From NCBI RefSeq assembly GCF_018785315.1, contig NZ_WQPN01000054.1:1-64000 (forward strand): a DNA stretch of 64,000 bases, in the 5' to 3' direction. The notes under the pieces are model-generated. The model was not told where the DNA came from. It searched no databases and worked only from the letters and a program-made list of their open reading frames with translations. Below are positions 42,114 through 51,714 of this stretch, one piece after another (within the stretch, counting starts at the first letter, position 1; each line of letters begins with the position of its first letter). Position numbers and translations under genes: made by a program. Source of the stretch: Clostridium sp. MCC353. GTDB taxonomy: Bacteria > Bacillota > Clostridia > Lachnospirales > Lachnospiraceae.

Positions 42114-43997
42114 ATGAAACATCTGACGATCAGAAACAGGAATGATGCGGCGGCGGTTCTGCTTGAGATGATACGTCCGTTAAAGGCGTTTTACAGTCCG
42201 GGGCACGCATGGCTGCATGTGGGAAATACCGGCGTTCATTATGGAGAAAAATCTTCCCGAATGGAAGGGTTTGCCAGAATTCTCTGGGGCCTGGGGCCTC
42301 TGTGGGCAGGGCTGGATGGGCTCAATGAAGACATCAGGGCAGAAGCGGAGGAATGGCGCGCCTGGTATCTGGAGGGAATCATTCACGGAACGGATCCGCA
42401 AAGTGACGAATACTGGGGAAATGTGATGGATTATGATCAGAAGATGGTGGAAATGGCTGCGTTAGTCACAGCGGTCAGCCTGTCTCCGGATCAGTTGTGG
42501 GAACCGTTAACAAGCGGTCAGAAGGAAAATCTCTATCATTTTCTGGATCAGATCAACAGGCGGGAGGTACATCCCAACAACTGGCGGTATTTCAGGATAC
42601 TGGTAAACATGGCATTCCGCCTTCTTGGCCTGCCATGGTCTGAAGAATGTATGGAGAAGGACCGGAAAGTGATCGAAGACTGTTATACAGGCGGCGGATG
42701 GTATTATGATGGAAATGCAGGTCAGGTGGATTACTATATTCCGTTTGCCATGCATTTTTACGGTCTGATTTATGCTGGGATGATGGAACAAAATGAGCCG
42801 GAATACTGCGGAATCTTAAAAAGCAGGTCGGCGGAATTTTCCAGGGATTTTGTGTATTGGTTTTCTAATGACGGGAATGAAATCCCCTATGGGCGCAGCC
42901 TGACTTACCGGTTCGCACATTCCGCATTCTTTGGTGCATCGGCATTTGCGCAGGTGGAGGGAATCGATTATGGAGTGATGAAACATCTGGTGCTGTCCAA
43001 CCTGGAAACCTGGCTGAAACGGCCTATTTTTGACAATTCCGGTGTTTTAACCATCGGTTATGGCTATCCCAACCTGTTCATGAGCGAACGTTATAATGGG
43101 CCGGGATCCCCTTATTGGGGGTTAAAGGCATTCATTATGCTGGCTCTCCCGGACAGCCATCCATTTTGGGCGGCAGAGGAGAAGGAGTATGAGTTTGACC
43201 GTCAGAAGCTTCTTTCCCAGCCTCATATGCTGGTTTGCCATGAGGATCAGGGCCATGTCCTGGCGTATACGGCGGGACAGCACTGCAGAAACCATGGCCA
43301 TTGCCCTGAAAAGTATGAAAAATTCGTTTATTCCAACCAGTTCGGTTTCAGCGTATCGAGGGAACCGGGGCTCAGGGAAGGTGCCTTTGACTGCACTCTG
43401 GCGGTTTCTCTGGCGGATGATGATAATTACCGCATGAGATATGGGGTAAATGCATTTGAAGTAAATGAAAGGGCGGTAAAGGCGGAGTATGATCTGATGA
43501 AGGGCGTTAAGGCTGTCAGCCTGATTATTCCCTGGGGGGCCTGGCATGTGAGGGTTCACAAAATACAGACTTCCTGGGAGATCGATCTGGTGGATGGCGG
43601 GTTCTCAATTGAGGCGGATCCGAATTTCCGGGTGGAACCGGGAGAAAAAACGGGAAAATATACCCAGGATCAGATTAAGCAAACGGAAAATGGCATTTTT
43701 GCGGTTCTCCCATGGGGAATCAGCGGGGCGGTCAGTTTAGACGGAGGTCACGGGGAAGTGATCGACTGTGCTCCGAACACCAATTTACTTTATAATCTCA
43801 CCATACTGCCGGTTATCAGACACAGGCTGGAACCGGGAGAACATGTAATTGTTACCTGCGTATTCGGGGACCGGTCTGAACGGGCGGAAGAGAATATGAG
43901 GAAGATGCCGGAAGTGGTGATCGAAGGGGATATGGTGATTGTGAAGGATGGGGAAAAGAGGGTGGAGGAGAAGGTTTGTATTATTAAAGGGTGCTGA
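42114..43997 (+). CDS. DUF2264 protein (GH154-like)
   Basis: A 627-aa cytosolic protein matching DUF2264, the family placed in GH154, where beta-glucuronidase activity has been reported. Segments seen are MIRPLKAFYSPGHAWLHVG, MEGFARILWGLGPLWAG, YWGNVMDYDQKMVEMAAL, HPNNWRYFRILVNMAFRL and GWYYDGNAGQVDYYIPFAMH. The toroid is followed by a beta-rich tail (about 400-627). It fits as the step that releases glucuronic acid from oligosaccharides made available by the transporter. AAGGAGAGG precedes the ATG. Confidence 0.82.
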   Translation: MKHLTIRNRNDAAAVLLEMIRPLKAFYSPGHAWLHVGNTGVHYGEKSSRMEGFARILWGLGPLWAGLDGLNEDIRAEAEEWRAWYLEGIIHGTDPQSDEYWGNVMDYDQKMVEMAALVTAVSLSPDQLWEPLTSGQKENLYHFLDQINRREVHPNNWRYFRILVNMAFRLLGLPWSEECMEKDRKVIEDCYTGGGWYYDGNAGQVDYYIPFAMHFYGLIYAGMMEQNEPEYCGILKSRSAEFSRDFVYWFSNDGNEIPYGRSLTYRFAHSAFFGASAFAQVEGIDYGVMKHLVLSNLETWLKRPIFDNSGVLTIGYGYPNLFMSERYNGPGSPYWGLKAFIMLALPDSHPFWAAEEKEYEFDRQKLLSQPHMLVCHEDQGHVLAYTAGQHCRNHGHCPEKYEKFVYSNQFGFSVSREPGLREGAFDCTLAVSLADDDNYRMRYGVNAFEVNERAVKAEYDLMKGVKAVSLIIPWGAWHVRVHKIQTSWEIDLVDGGFSIEADPNFRVEPGEKTGKYTQDQIKQTENGIFAVLPWGISGAVSLDGGHGEVIDCAPNTNLLYNLTILPVIRHRLEPGEHVIVTCVFGDRSERAEENMRKMPEVVIEGDMVIVKDGEKRVEEKVCIIKGC

Positions 43998-44132
43998 AAT
44001 GCTTTAAATAAGGGATTGGATGAAGAGAAAAGAATTTCCTTTCCTATGATAAGATACTTACGTATAGTTGAAAAGAAGTCAGAGGATAATCTGATGGTTT
44101 CCTTCGGAAATAAACGAAGGAGGAAATGTAAT

Positions 44133-44270
44133 ATGAAGACACTTAAAGTGTTGACGTTGGTACTGGTGATATTTGCAGTGTTATGGAAAGCTTTCCATAA
44201 CACTGCAGCAGCACAAAAAACAATCAGTGTATCCATGACAAGCGTTGAGGTATCATCAATCGTCATGTGA
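44133..44270 (+). CDS. Small membrane or secreted peptide, 45 aa
   Basis: A short ORF with a very good ribosome binding site (AAGGAGGAAATGTAAT) and a hydrophobic N-terminus (KVLTLVLVIFAVLWKAFHNT), so a membrane peptide or secreted small protein. A 34-bp perfect palindrome lies inside the coding part. I do not recognise the family. It may be a leftover of a longer gene; it is placed between two convergent operons. Confidence 0.4.
   Translation: MKTLKVLTLVLVIFAVLWKAFHNTAAAQKTISVSMTSVEVSSIVM
44174..44207. repeat. 34-bp perfect palindrome
   Basis: The 17-base arm TGCAGTGTTATGGAAAG is followed at once by its exact reverse complement. It has no loop and no T run. It lies inside the 45-aa ORF. Confidence 0.9.
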
Positions 44271-44383
44271 CTGTGAGGGAATGTCGAAAGACGTCCTATT
44301 GATTTTCCTAAATGCATTATATATTATCTTGTCGCAAGACTCTTCAATATCCTTCTCGATACCTTTCTTGCCGATCATTGCCG

Positions 44384-46015
44384 TTACAGAAATCGAGCGG
44401 CATAAGTTTTCGCATCCTGTATGATCTTTTGAACCTTTTCCGGAGAAGTTTGAAGCGTTTGATCCACAATTGTCAACGTAGGAATTATCCCTTTTCTCAA
44501 CGGTGTTCTCCACTGAGGATTGGCACCTAGTTCATGCACACCTGTACTGAACCGACCAGGATCTCCAAGACAAAGGTGTCCAAAATTCCTTGAATAAGTG
44601 TCAAACATTGGCGGATATGCTTCGTCATGCCAGTGCAGTTTTCCGTCTGTGTGTCCACATTGCAGAAGAGGAATGCAGGCGGAAAGTCCATCATACCAGC
44701 CCTCACCAGCAATGAGCAATTCTGGATGATCCTGGCGAAGTTTATGGACAAGTTGCTTTACACCATTGTAAACATTATGGTTTGGGTCGTTTTTCCAAAT
44801 TGCAGCAATATCAAGAAAGACTCCGTCGAATCCATATACATCACAGAGTGTCAGAATTTGCTGGGTCAATCTGTTCTGCCATTTAGGAGCGCCTGGATTC
44901 AGGCTGCGGTTAGAGCTATGATCATAATGTCTGGAGGCATCCCAGTCCACACTGGAGCGGTTTATGTTACCAGATGCGGTTCTCAGTTCAGAAGGTTCTC
45001 CCCAATGACTAAATCCATCGTGATGTATACCACTTACGTTGATTCCAAACATGAGCATTACATGTACTCCCAGTTCTTTTGCTTCTTTGCACAATCGTCG
45101 AAACCCTTCCTCGCCACCCATGCGTACATCTGGACCATACGCACCATATTTCCAGTAGTATCGCCCTTCCCACCCCGGCAAATAGACCAGGATTCGTTTT
45201 GGTTCGATATAGGTACACAACTGTTTTATGTTATTCAAAATAGCAGCATAATCGTTAAAGATATATCCAGTCCAGTGCTGGCCGTGGATTGCAGCAATGA
45301 GAGATATCTCTCGAGCCCACGAAGGCACATCTGTACGCTGCTCCCAGGGCACCAAATTATAAGCCTGTTGGATATGTACCATAAAGGGGCGATATATTTC
45401 TCTCAAACTTTTTCTTAGTCCGATTTCCCATCTGGGAACCTGAATATGATTGGTCATTTCAGTGGCCAATTCTTCATATATTAATTCAGCAATAAAGGAT
45501 GTATCGTCTGCTTTTTGAAATACAAATGTTTTTTCTCTAACACAAATATCCAAGGATTGAAAATACAGGAAACAACCATCCGGCTGATTAAACACCACCA
45601 ATGGAGTTCCAGCGTCTCTCCATCCTTCTGGATACTTGAAACACAAACCCTCCTCGGTGATGGGGCGCTTTCGGGCATCAATCAAATTGATAATATCTCC
45701 TACGGGAAATTCGGATACGATCAGTTTAACCGAACGGATTTCCTCTTCAGCATGATCTATAAATCCCTGAAATGTAATACCGGTGGTATCATCCTTAGTA
45801 TCTACCCGGATCTCGGCATATCCCGGAGCGGTAAGCTGACCGCCTGCAGTAAGCAACCCATTACATTGTAAAAGGGTATTGTTTTTTTTGACGGTGACAC
45901 CGCTCTTTAAAGGATCCAATGAATAGACATTTGTGAAGGTATAAATCATGGCAGATATATGAATACTGCCGACAATCAGACTCGCATTAGAAAAAGTGAA
46001 ACTAAGTTCCTGCAT
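44384..46015 (-). CDS. TIM-barrel-like glycosidase, family unassigned
   Basis: A 543-aa protein. The N-terminal ~190 residues are beta-rich. The C-terminal ~340 form an amylase-like barrel: KRILVYLPGWEGRYYWKYGA, LGVHVMLMFGINVSG, YGFDGVFLDIAAIWKND (probable nucleophile or metal Asp) and LLIAGEGWYDGLSACIP (probable acid/base Glu). This resembles the DUF6259/GH-like barrel proteins but I cannot name the family. The start at 46015 follows GAGGAGG. It is the last gene of the sulfatase operon, 32 bases after the GH43-like gene. Confidence 0.72.
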   Translation of the reverse strand: MQELSFTFSNASLIVGSIHISAMIYTFTNVYSLDPLKSGVTVKKNNTLLQCNGLLTAGGQLTAPGYAEIRVDTKDDTTGITFQGFIDHAEEEIRSVKLIVSEFPVGDIINLIDARKRPITEEGLCFKYPEGWRDAGTPLVVFNQPDGCFLYFQSLDICVREKTFVFQKADDTSFIAELIYEELATEMTNHIQVPRWEIGLRKSLREIYRPFMVHIQQAYNLVPWEQRTDVPSWAREISLIAAIHGQHWTGYIFNDYAAILNNIKQLCTYIEPKRILVYLPGWEGRYYWKYGAYGPDVRMGGEEGFRRLCKEAKELGVHVMLMFGINVSGIHHDGFSHWGEPSELRTASGNINRSSVDWDASRHYDHSSNRSLNPGAPKWQNRLTQQILTLCDVYGFDGVFLDIAAIWKNDPNHNVYNGVKQLVHKLRQDHPELLIAGEGWYDGLSACIPLLQCGHTDGKLHWHDEAYPPMFDTYSRNFGHLCLGDPGRFSTGVHELGANPQWRTPLRKGIIPTLTIVDQTLQTSPEKVQKIIQDAKTYAARFL

Positions 46016-46047
46016 TTTAATCCTCCTCACTTAATGAAATTATACAC

Positions 46048-46974
46048 TTAGACTGTCAATGGAGGGTGGCGCAGTACAATCCGATCCTGTTCAAAGTCCA
46101 TTCGGGTTATATATACCTGACGATTTTCTCCGGCCATGTTGTAATCGGTATGGGCATGATAGATGCAATACAACATTCCTTCCGAATCAGAGACAACACT
46201 GTTATGGCCAGGACCTGAAATCTGTTTGTCTGCACACAGAATAGGATTATTTTCGTATTTTATAAAGGGGCCTGTGGGACTACGGCTGACAGCTGCTCCT
46301 ATTCCATAGTATAGTGAGCCAAAATAGTTTGCCGAATACATCAGATGGTAATACCCATTATGCTTTACCACGAAAGGGCCCTCATTCCAAAATTGTTTTT
46401 TTTCAGGCTCTTTTCTTTCCCATGCCTGCTCCGGCTTGAGAATACAATAGCCCTCTCCCTTGACCGTAATGAAATCGTCTCCCAGTTCTACAACCCAAAT
46501 GTCAGCCTCCTTGGCTCCGTTTACAATATGATTTGCACCGGCTCTGGAATAATACAAATAGTTTCTTTCTCCGTCCTTTAAGATATGTGCATCCAGGACT
46601 CCGTATCCGGGGTCAAACATTGGACGCTGATCGTAAACATCCAGAAAGGGCCCTTCCGGTGTGTCAGAAACGGCTACACCTATTCGCAATTGCTCCTGCG
46701 AATATATTTTCCACTGCGCAGTGTAGTACATATAGAATTTGCCTTTGAACTCATATACTTCCGGAGCCCAAAAGCAGGAGTCTCCAAAGCTTTTATCCGT
46801 TGCACGATAACATATCCTGGGACCCGACCAATCCGAAAGATTATCCGATTTCCAGCAATAAAATCCATGGAACCTGCTGGTTGCATACAGATAATATATC
46901 CCTTCATGTCTCAGTACATAAGGGTCTCCAATATTCGTAATAGGCACTGGATTCTTTATATTTCTTATTTTCAT
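46048..46974 (-). CDS. GH43-like five-bladed propeller glycosidase
   Basis: A 308-aa glycosidase of clan GH-F type. The three acidic residues are visible: Asp in NIGDPYVLRHEGIYYLYAT, Asp in YGVLDAHILKDG and Glu in WNEGPFVVKHNGYYHLMYSA. There is no signal peptide, so it acts inside the cell on imported oligosaccharides; activity may be alpha-arabinofuranosidase, beta-xylosidase or a galactosidase. It lies between a sulfatase and the barrel glycosidase in the minus operon. Confidence 0.85.
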   Translation of the reverse strand: MKIRNIKNPVPITNIGDPYVLRHEGIYYLYATSRFHGFYCWKSDNLSDWSGPRICYRATDKSFGDSCFWAPEVYEFKGKFYMYYTAQWKIYSQEQLRIGVAVSDTPEGPFLDVYDQRPMFDPGYGVLDAHILKDGERNYLYYSRAGANHIVNGAKEADIWVVELGDDFITVKGEGYCILKPEQAWERKEPEKKQFWNEGPFVVKHNGYYHLMYSANYFGSLYYGIGAAVSRSPTGPFIKYENNPILCADKQISGPGHNSVVSDSEGMLYCIYHAHTDYNMAGENRQVYITRMDFEQDRIVLRHPPLTV

Positions 46975-46991
46975 ATCCGGCAGGCCTCTCC

Positions 46992-48449
46992 TTAGTATGC
47001 GGCTTCCCGCATTGGTAAAGGATCAGCAGTAAAAGCCATTCGGTTTGCCATAGTCTCCAGCATCGTTATCTTTATATTGACATATGAGGCATCGTTGTAA
47101 AGATTTAACCGTTCCTGAGGATCCAGATTTAGGTCATAGAGTTCTCCCTGATTAGAGGAATGATAATAATTAAGCTTGTATCGTCCATCGAAAATCATGG
47201 TTGCAAAGATTTTAACGGAACCATGACGCATAGCATTGTAGTACTCACAGTATACCGTCTCCCGAAAACAATCCTCTGCATCCTGTTCCGTAAGCAGCTT
47301 GCAAAAGCTCTTTCCCTGCATTGCGGCATAAGGAGGCAACTGTGCAATGTCCAACAACGTAGGTGCAATATCAACCAATTCAATCATGGCTTCACGGACT
47401 ACACCCTTCAGAAAATGTCCTGGCCAGCTGATGATGAGTGGTACTTTGACCATGGGATCATAGAAATATCCGCCTTTGAGGTATATTCCATGATCTCCCA
47501 GCATTTCGCCGTGATCGGATGTAAAAATAATCACGGTATCCTCATATTGATTGGTGTCTTTTAGCGTTTGCACAACTCTTCCGACTTCTTTGTCCAGCTG
47601 TTCGATCATTGCATAATAGGCTGCTTTGATTAAAAGATGGTCTTTCTTACACATAGCATCGTATGCAAAATTACCCTTGGTAGAATAGGCTCCTTCATGA
47701 TCAATCTGCTGGGGGGTAGGCTTGTGATCCAATTCTCCCGGTTGATAATTAGGCAAATCCTCCGTAGTAAGACGGGCAATATACTTTTCCAACAGTGCCT
47801 TGGGTGGATCAAAATCGTGATGCGGATCAAAAAAGTTCAACGAAAACATCCATGGATTTTCAGGGTAAAGGCTATGAGACTGAATGAACTCGATCGCCAT
47901 TTCTGCACACCAGTGGCTGTGGGAATTAACGGTATCTGGTCCAATATAGACATAGGGAGAACCGCAATATGGAACACGGTTATATTCTTGTCCCCGGGCG
48001 GCAAGCCATATGTTATATTCATTATTAGCCCAATTGCTCTTTGCACCCCGGAAGTCCGGATGATGAGACCAATGGAATACACTGTATCCATCGTCTGTCC
48101 TGGGCTCACCGGATACACACACACTGGTATGACAAGGCGCAATGTGTAGCTTTCCGGACAATCCAACGGTATATCCGGCATCTGCAAACAATTTCGTCAC
48201 CAGCTTTTCCTGTCGAGGCATCCGTTGGCCATTTTGACGGACGCCACATGTTCTGGGATAACGGCCTGTGAGGAATGATGCCCGAGAGGGTGCGCACACC
48301 GGACTCTGGCAGTAGGTATTACGCATCAGAACACCTTCGGATGCCAGCAGGTCAATATTTGGTGTATCCAGCCGGTCATTACCATAACAACTTAGGGCAT
48401 CGAAGCGTTGCTGGTCTGTGCATATGTATAGAACATTCGGCCTGCGCAT
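46992..48449 (-). CDS. Sulfatase (CxPSR type) 1
   Basis: A 485-aa sulfatase of the alkaline-phosphatase fold. Its metal site residues are in NVLYICTDQQRFDALSCYGN. The maturation signature CAPSRASFLTGRYPRTCG carries the Cys that becomes formylglycine (needs an anaerobic maturase, not seen in this window). IFTSDHGEMLGDHG supplies the C-terminal metal ligands. No signal peptide is present, so desulfation is intracellular. Its start overlaps the end of the upstream sulfatase gene by 58 bases; the N-terminal strand RRPNVLYI is essential to the fold, so this start must be right. Confidence 0.93.
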   Translation of the reverse strand: MRRPNVLYICTDQQRFDALSCYGNDRLDTPNIDLLASEGVLMRNTYCQSPVCAPSRASFLTGRYPRTCGVRQNGQRMPRQEKLVTKLFADAGYTVGLSGKLHIAPCHTSVCVSGEPRTDDGYSVFHWSHHPDFRGAKSNWANNEYNIWLAARGQEYNRVPYCGSPYVYIGPDTVNSHSHWCAEMAIEFIQSHSLYPENPWMFSLNFFDPHHDFDPPKALLEKYIARLTTEDLPNYQPGELDHKPTPQQIDHEGAYSTKGNFAYDAMCKKDHLLIKAAYYAMIEQLDKEVGRVVQTLKDTNQYEDTVIIFTSDHGEMLGDHGIYLKGGYFYDPMVKVPLIISWPGHFLKGVVREAMIELVDIAPTLLDIAQLPPYAAMQGKSFCKLLTEQDAEDCFRETVYCEYYNAMRHGSVKIFATMIFDGRYKLNYYHSSNQGELYDLNLDPQERLNLYNDASYVNIKITMLETMANRMAFTADPLPMREAAY

Positions 48450-49891
48450 TGGGGATCCACTCCTTCCTTCACATCATACTCCAACAAAAAGTCGTCCAAA
48501 GATCGTCTCATCCGGTTCAGTACCGGTGAGCTGTCCGGATCAAAGACTAAATTAGTTATTTCATAGGGATCTTGCTCCAGATCGTACAGTTCCTCTATTT
48601 GACAAATGTTGCGGACATATTTATACCTGCGGTCTGACCAGGCATAAGCACGGTGGGGAATGTGGTGACCATAGGTTTCAGCGAATAGATACTCCCGCCA
48701 AGGTGTATTCCGGTTGGTAAACAACTCCAGAATATTCTTTCCGTCCACCTGTTCACGAAACTGGGTCCCTGCAGCTGCCAGCAGCGTTGGAGCCAGGTCA
48801 ACATTGCTGATCAATTGGGTTCCCTGAGAACCCGGCGGGATCACACTATCCAAACGCATAGCAAAAGGTATGCGCAGTACTTCCTCTGCCATATAGGCAT
48901 CCTTGTCAAAATGACCACCGTGGCTCCCAATGGCATCGCCGTGGTCAGTGGTCCATATCACCATGGTATCTTCCATCATCCCCAGCTCCTCCAGGGTATC
49001 CAATATCTGGCCTCCTGCTTCGTCGGTCATGGTAATCTGTGCATAGCATCGCGAAAGCGTCTCAGCATATCGGGACCAGGGGGCCGGATTGTCCTGAAGG
49101 ATTCGATAGTCCTGGCTAATACCCTTAGCGGCTTCGAATCGATAGATATCCGGTTTCATCTTCAAATCATCTCGAAAGCTGGGATACTCTGGAATCTGCT
49201 CAGGAGGATACATATCCGCATATTCCCGGGTAGGGAAATAGGGTTGGTGAGGACCCCAGAATTCCACCTGCAGACAGAAAGGACGGTCACTGTCCTTCAA
49301 CTCCCGCAGCTTACTGCAGGCTTCGTGGGCAAGGAAGAAGGCCTCATGAGTCTGCTTGGGGGTGACCAGAATTCCAGAGGCACTTTCATTCATGGTTTTG
49401 CGATCCAATACCTTTTCCTGGCCCTCCACAATGTCATCGATCCATCCGGGGGTACACCAGTTGTGCTCAATCAGCGCCCGGGGGAAAGGCAGTTGTTGTT
49501 CGTGTAGATACTCTTGATACCGGGGGAGCAGATAGGGACTGCCGTAATCCTCACAAAAGACACCCTCTGCTCCGAAGTCCGCAGGAGTTCCCTTGCCGGT
49601 GTGCCATTTTCCGTAATAGAAAAGGTCATACCCGGCATCCGTCAGTGCCTCCAGATAAGTCTGATGGAGGTATTGCTGTGCGTTGTTCTTATACTGCTTG
49701 TGATGGCAGGTATGAAGTCCGGTAATCATAGTACGCCGGGAAGGAGCGCACAGAGGAGTGGAACAGTAGACTTTATCAAAAGAAGCGCCCTGCTGTGCCA
49801 AACGGTCGAAATTAGGCCGGCGGATATAAGAGGCATCATGACCATAATAGGCTTGATGGTCATTGACCAGTAACACAATGTTTTTTTTCAT
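48392..49891 (-). CDS. Sulfatase (CxPSR type) 2
   Basis: A 499-aa sulfatase with NIVLLVNDHQAYYGHDA at the N-terminal metal site, the signature CAPSRRTMITGLHTCHHKQY and WTTDHGDAIGSHGGHFDKDA for the second metal cluster. Not closely similar to the next sulfatase, so the two probably remove sulfate from different positions. The C-terminus extends past the fold and overlaps the next gene. The start at 49891 (AAGGG upstream) is preferred to an in-frame TTG at 49897. Confidence 0.93.
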   Translation of the reverse strand: MKKNIVLLVNDHQAYYGHDASYIRRPNFDRLAQQGASFDKVYCSTPLCAPSRRTMITGLHTCHHKQYKNNAQQYLHQTYLEALTDAGYDLFYYGKWHTGKGTPADFGAEGVFCEDYGSPYLLPRYQEYLHEQQLPFPRALIEHNWCTPGWIDDIVEGQEKVLDRKTMNESASGILVTPKQTHEAFFLAHEACSKLRELKDSDRPFCLQVEFWGPHQPYFPTREYADMYPPEQIPEYPSFRDDLKMKPDIYRFEAAKGISQDYRILQDNPAPWSRYAETLSRCYAQITMTDEAGGQILDTLEELGMMEDTMVIWTTDHGDAIGSHGGHFDKDAYMAEEVLRIPFAMRLDSVIPPGSQGTQLISNVDLAPTLLAAAGTQFREQVDGKNILELFTNRNTPWREYLFAETYGHHIPHRAYAWSDRRYKYVRNICQIEELYDLEQDPYEITNLVFDPDSSPVLNRMRRSLDDFLLEYDVKEGVDPQCAGRMFYTYAQTSNASMP

Positions 49892-49904
49892 AGACAACCC
49901 TTCT

Positions 49905-50732
49905 TCATTTTATGGAGCTGTCAATCTGCCCTTCTATGATATAGCGCTGCAAAAATAGATACAGCAATATTACCGGTAAGATTCCTACCACACACAAGGC
50001 ACAGGCCTTGGGTACATTGGGAATACCGTTGGACAGACTGAAAGCATTTTTGATTTGTAGTATAATAGTGTGCTTGGATTTATCCTGTAATAGATACATA
50101 GGCATCAGATACTGATTCCAACAGCCGTTGGCGACTACAATGATACGTGTTACCGTAATCGCCTTGAGTTGGGGCATAATGATGTAGAAAAAGGTCTGCA
50201 GTACACTGGCACCATCTATGGTAGCTGCTTCATCCAACGCCCTGGGAATGGATGAAAGAAAGTTCACATAGAAAAACATAGTGGCGGACATACCGGTAGC
50301 CGCCAACAGCAACCCCAGTCCCCAAAGGGTATTGACCATTTTCGCTTTGACCATCAGTGAATAGGTACCCACCAGCAGCGTTACCCGGGGGATCATCATA
50401 ATGGTCATGCTGCCGTAGCGCAGATATTTAGCAAATCTTCCTTTGCTTCTGGCAATGCCGTAGGCCGCAAGAGCACCAAAAACGATCTCTACTGAACAGG
50501 TGATGACTACCAAAATAATGGAATTAGCAAAGCCTTGCCAGATGGTACCCTCCCGGAAGATGGCAATATAATTGCCAATGTTAATAATCCGAGGAAATTG
50601 GAGCTTGGAGCCAATGTCCTGAACAGTACGCAGGGACATAGTCACCAGCACATAGATGGGCAGCAGATAAATCAGCACCAAGGCAATGGCCCCCACATAG
50701 GTCCAGATAGAGGGTTTCTTGTTCAGCCGCAT
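49905..50732 (-). CDS. Sugar ABC permease (MalG-like)
   Basis: A 275-aa permease with six spans and EAA loop LDEAATIDGASVLQTFFYII, ending FLQRYIIEGQIDSSIK in the manner of CUT1 inner subunits. It shares one base with the stop of the MalF-like gene and has GGAGG. It forms the channel for the 51715 binding protein. Confidence 0.92.
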   Translation of the reverse strand: MRLNKKPSIWTYVGAIALVLIYLLPIYVLVTMSLRTVQDIGSKLQFPRIINIGNYIAIFREGTIWQGFANSIILVVITCSVEIVFGALAAYGIARSKGRFAKYLRYGSMTIMMIPRVTLLVGTYSLMVKAKMVNTLWGLGLLLAATGMSATMFFYVNFLSSIPRALDEAATIDGASVLQTFFYIIMPQLKAITVTRIIVVANGCWNQYLMPMYLLQDKSKHTIILQIKNAFSLSNGIPNVPKACALCVVGILPVILLYLFLQRYIIEGQIDSSIK

Positions 50733-51601
50733 CAGTACTCTACCTCCTTCTTTCTCAGATACGCATTCACAGGGAAGGCAATTATCATAATCACAAGAAA
50801 ACTGACAATGCCCAGTGCCGAAGAATAACCTGCCTTTTCATCGTTAAAATACAGCGTGGAAATGTAGTACGACAGGGACATGGATTCCCGGTTGGGGCCG
50901 CCGCCGGACATGGATGCAATCACATCGAACATCTTGAATCCGTTGATTAGATTGGTCACAACAGCTGTGGTAATGGAGGGGATCAGCAGGGGAAGGGTGA
51001 TCTTTTTGAACATCTTCCATTTTCCCGCACCATCGATCTTTGCAGCCTCCTGATACATGGCCGGAATATTTTGCAGTCCGGCAAGATAAATCACCATGCA
51101 TAGTCCTAGATACTGCCAGGAATTGACCAGTGTAATCATCAATACGGCACGCCAGCCGGTTTTCATCCAGTAAACAGGATCCAGCCCGAACATGCCCAGG
51201 ATCTCGTTGAACACACCACCTTCGTACTGAATGAAATAGTAAACAATCTGGCCCATGAGAAAGGCAGAGATCATAATGGGTACATACACAATGGCTCTGA
51301 CTGCATTGCGGCCACGGAATTTCTTATTTAGAAACAAGGCAATGGCTAAGCCGCCCATATTTTGCAGCAGGGTGGAACCAAAGCCGTAAATCATGGTGTT
51401 AAAGAGTGATCTCCAGAATACCTTATCGGTAAACAGCTTTTCAAAATTGTCCAGACCCACAAATTTCATATTTTGGGAGTAGCCATTCCATTTGTAAAGG
51501 CCCAACCGCAGGGCGTTGACAAATGGAATACAGACGAAGCAGAAGATCAAAAGCAGCCCAGGGACTGCTATTAGAATGTATTTTCGCTGTTGTGACTTCA
51601 T
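50732..51601 (-). CDS. Sugar ABC permease (MalF-like)
   Basis: A 289-aa permease with six spans, opening YILIAVPGLLLIFCFVCIPF, the KFVGLDNFEKLFTDKVFWRS loop and the EAA motif YQEAAKIDGAGKWKMFKKIT. The start at 51601 has AAGGA; the longer reading to 51679 has no support. It pairs with the MalG-like permease downstream. Confidence 0.92.
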   Translation of the reverse strand: MKSQQRKYILIAVPGLLLIFCFVCIPFVNALRLGLYKWNGYSQNMKFVGLDNFEKLFTDKVFWRSLFNTMIYGFGSTLLQNMGGLAIALFLNKKFRGRNAVRAIVYVPIMISAFLMGQIVYYFIQYEGGVFNEILGMFGLDPVYWMKTGWRAVLMITLVNSWQYLGLCMVIYLAGLQNIPAMYQEAAKIDGAGKWKMFKKITLPLLIPSITTAVVTNLINGFKMFDVIASMSGGGPNRESMSLSYYISTLYFNDEKAGYSSALGIVSFLVIMIIAFPVNAYLRKKEVEY

Positions 51602-51714
51602 GGTACACGTCCTTTCATGGGTAGCTTCAAAGGCGGGACAGCAACTTGCTGTCCTACCCGTTCTGCATTCGTGGATCACTCCGGCAGTTCCGGAGATCCG
51701 CTGTTACTTAAAGC

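Noticed and set aside
44256-44513. 85-codon minus-strand ORF downstream of the barrel glycosidase
   Set aside because: It overlaps the glycosidase end in another frame and has no ribosome binding site. The part beyond the gene (VTAMIGKKGIEKDIEESCDK) looks somewhat protein-like but I could not support it as a gene.
44627-45418. 263-codon plus-strand ORF
   Set aside because: Shadow of the barrel glycosidase gene on the other strand; no ribosome binding site and no family resemblance.
48815-49507. 230-codon plus-strand ORF
   Set aside because: Opposite strand of the second sulfatase gene, whose catalytic motifs are unmistakable.
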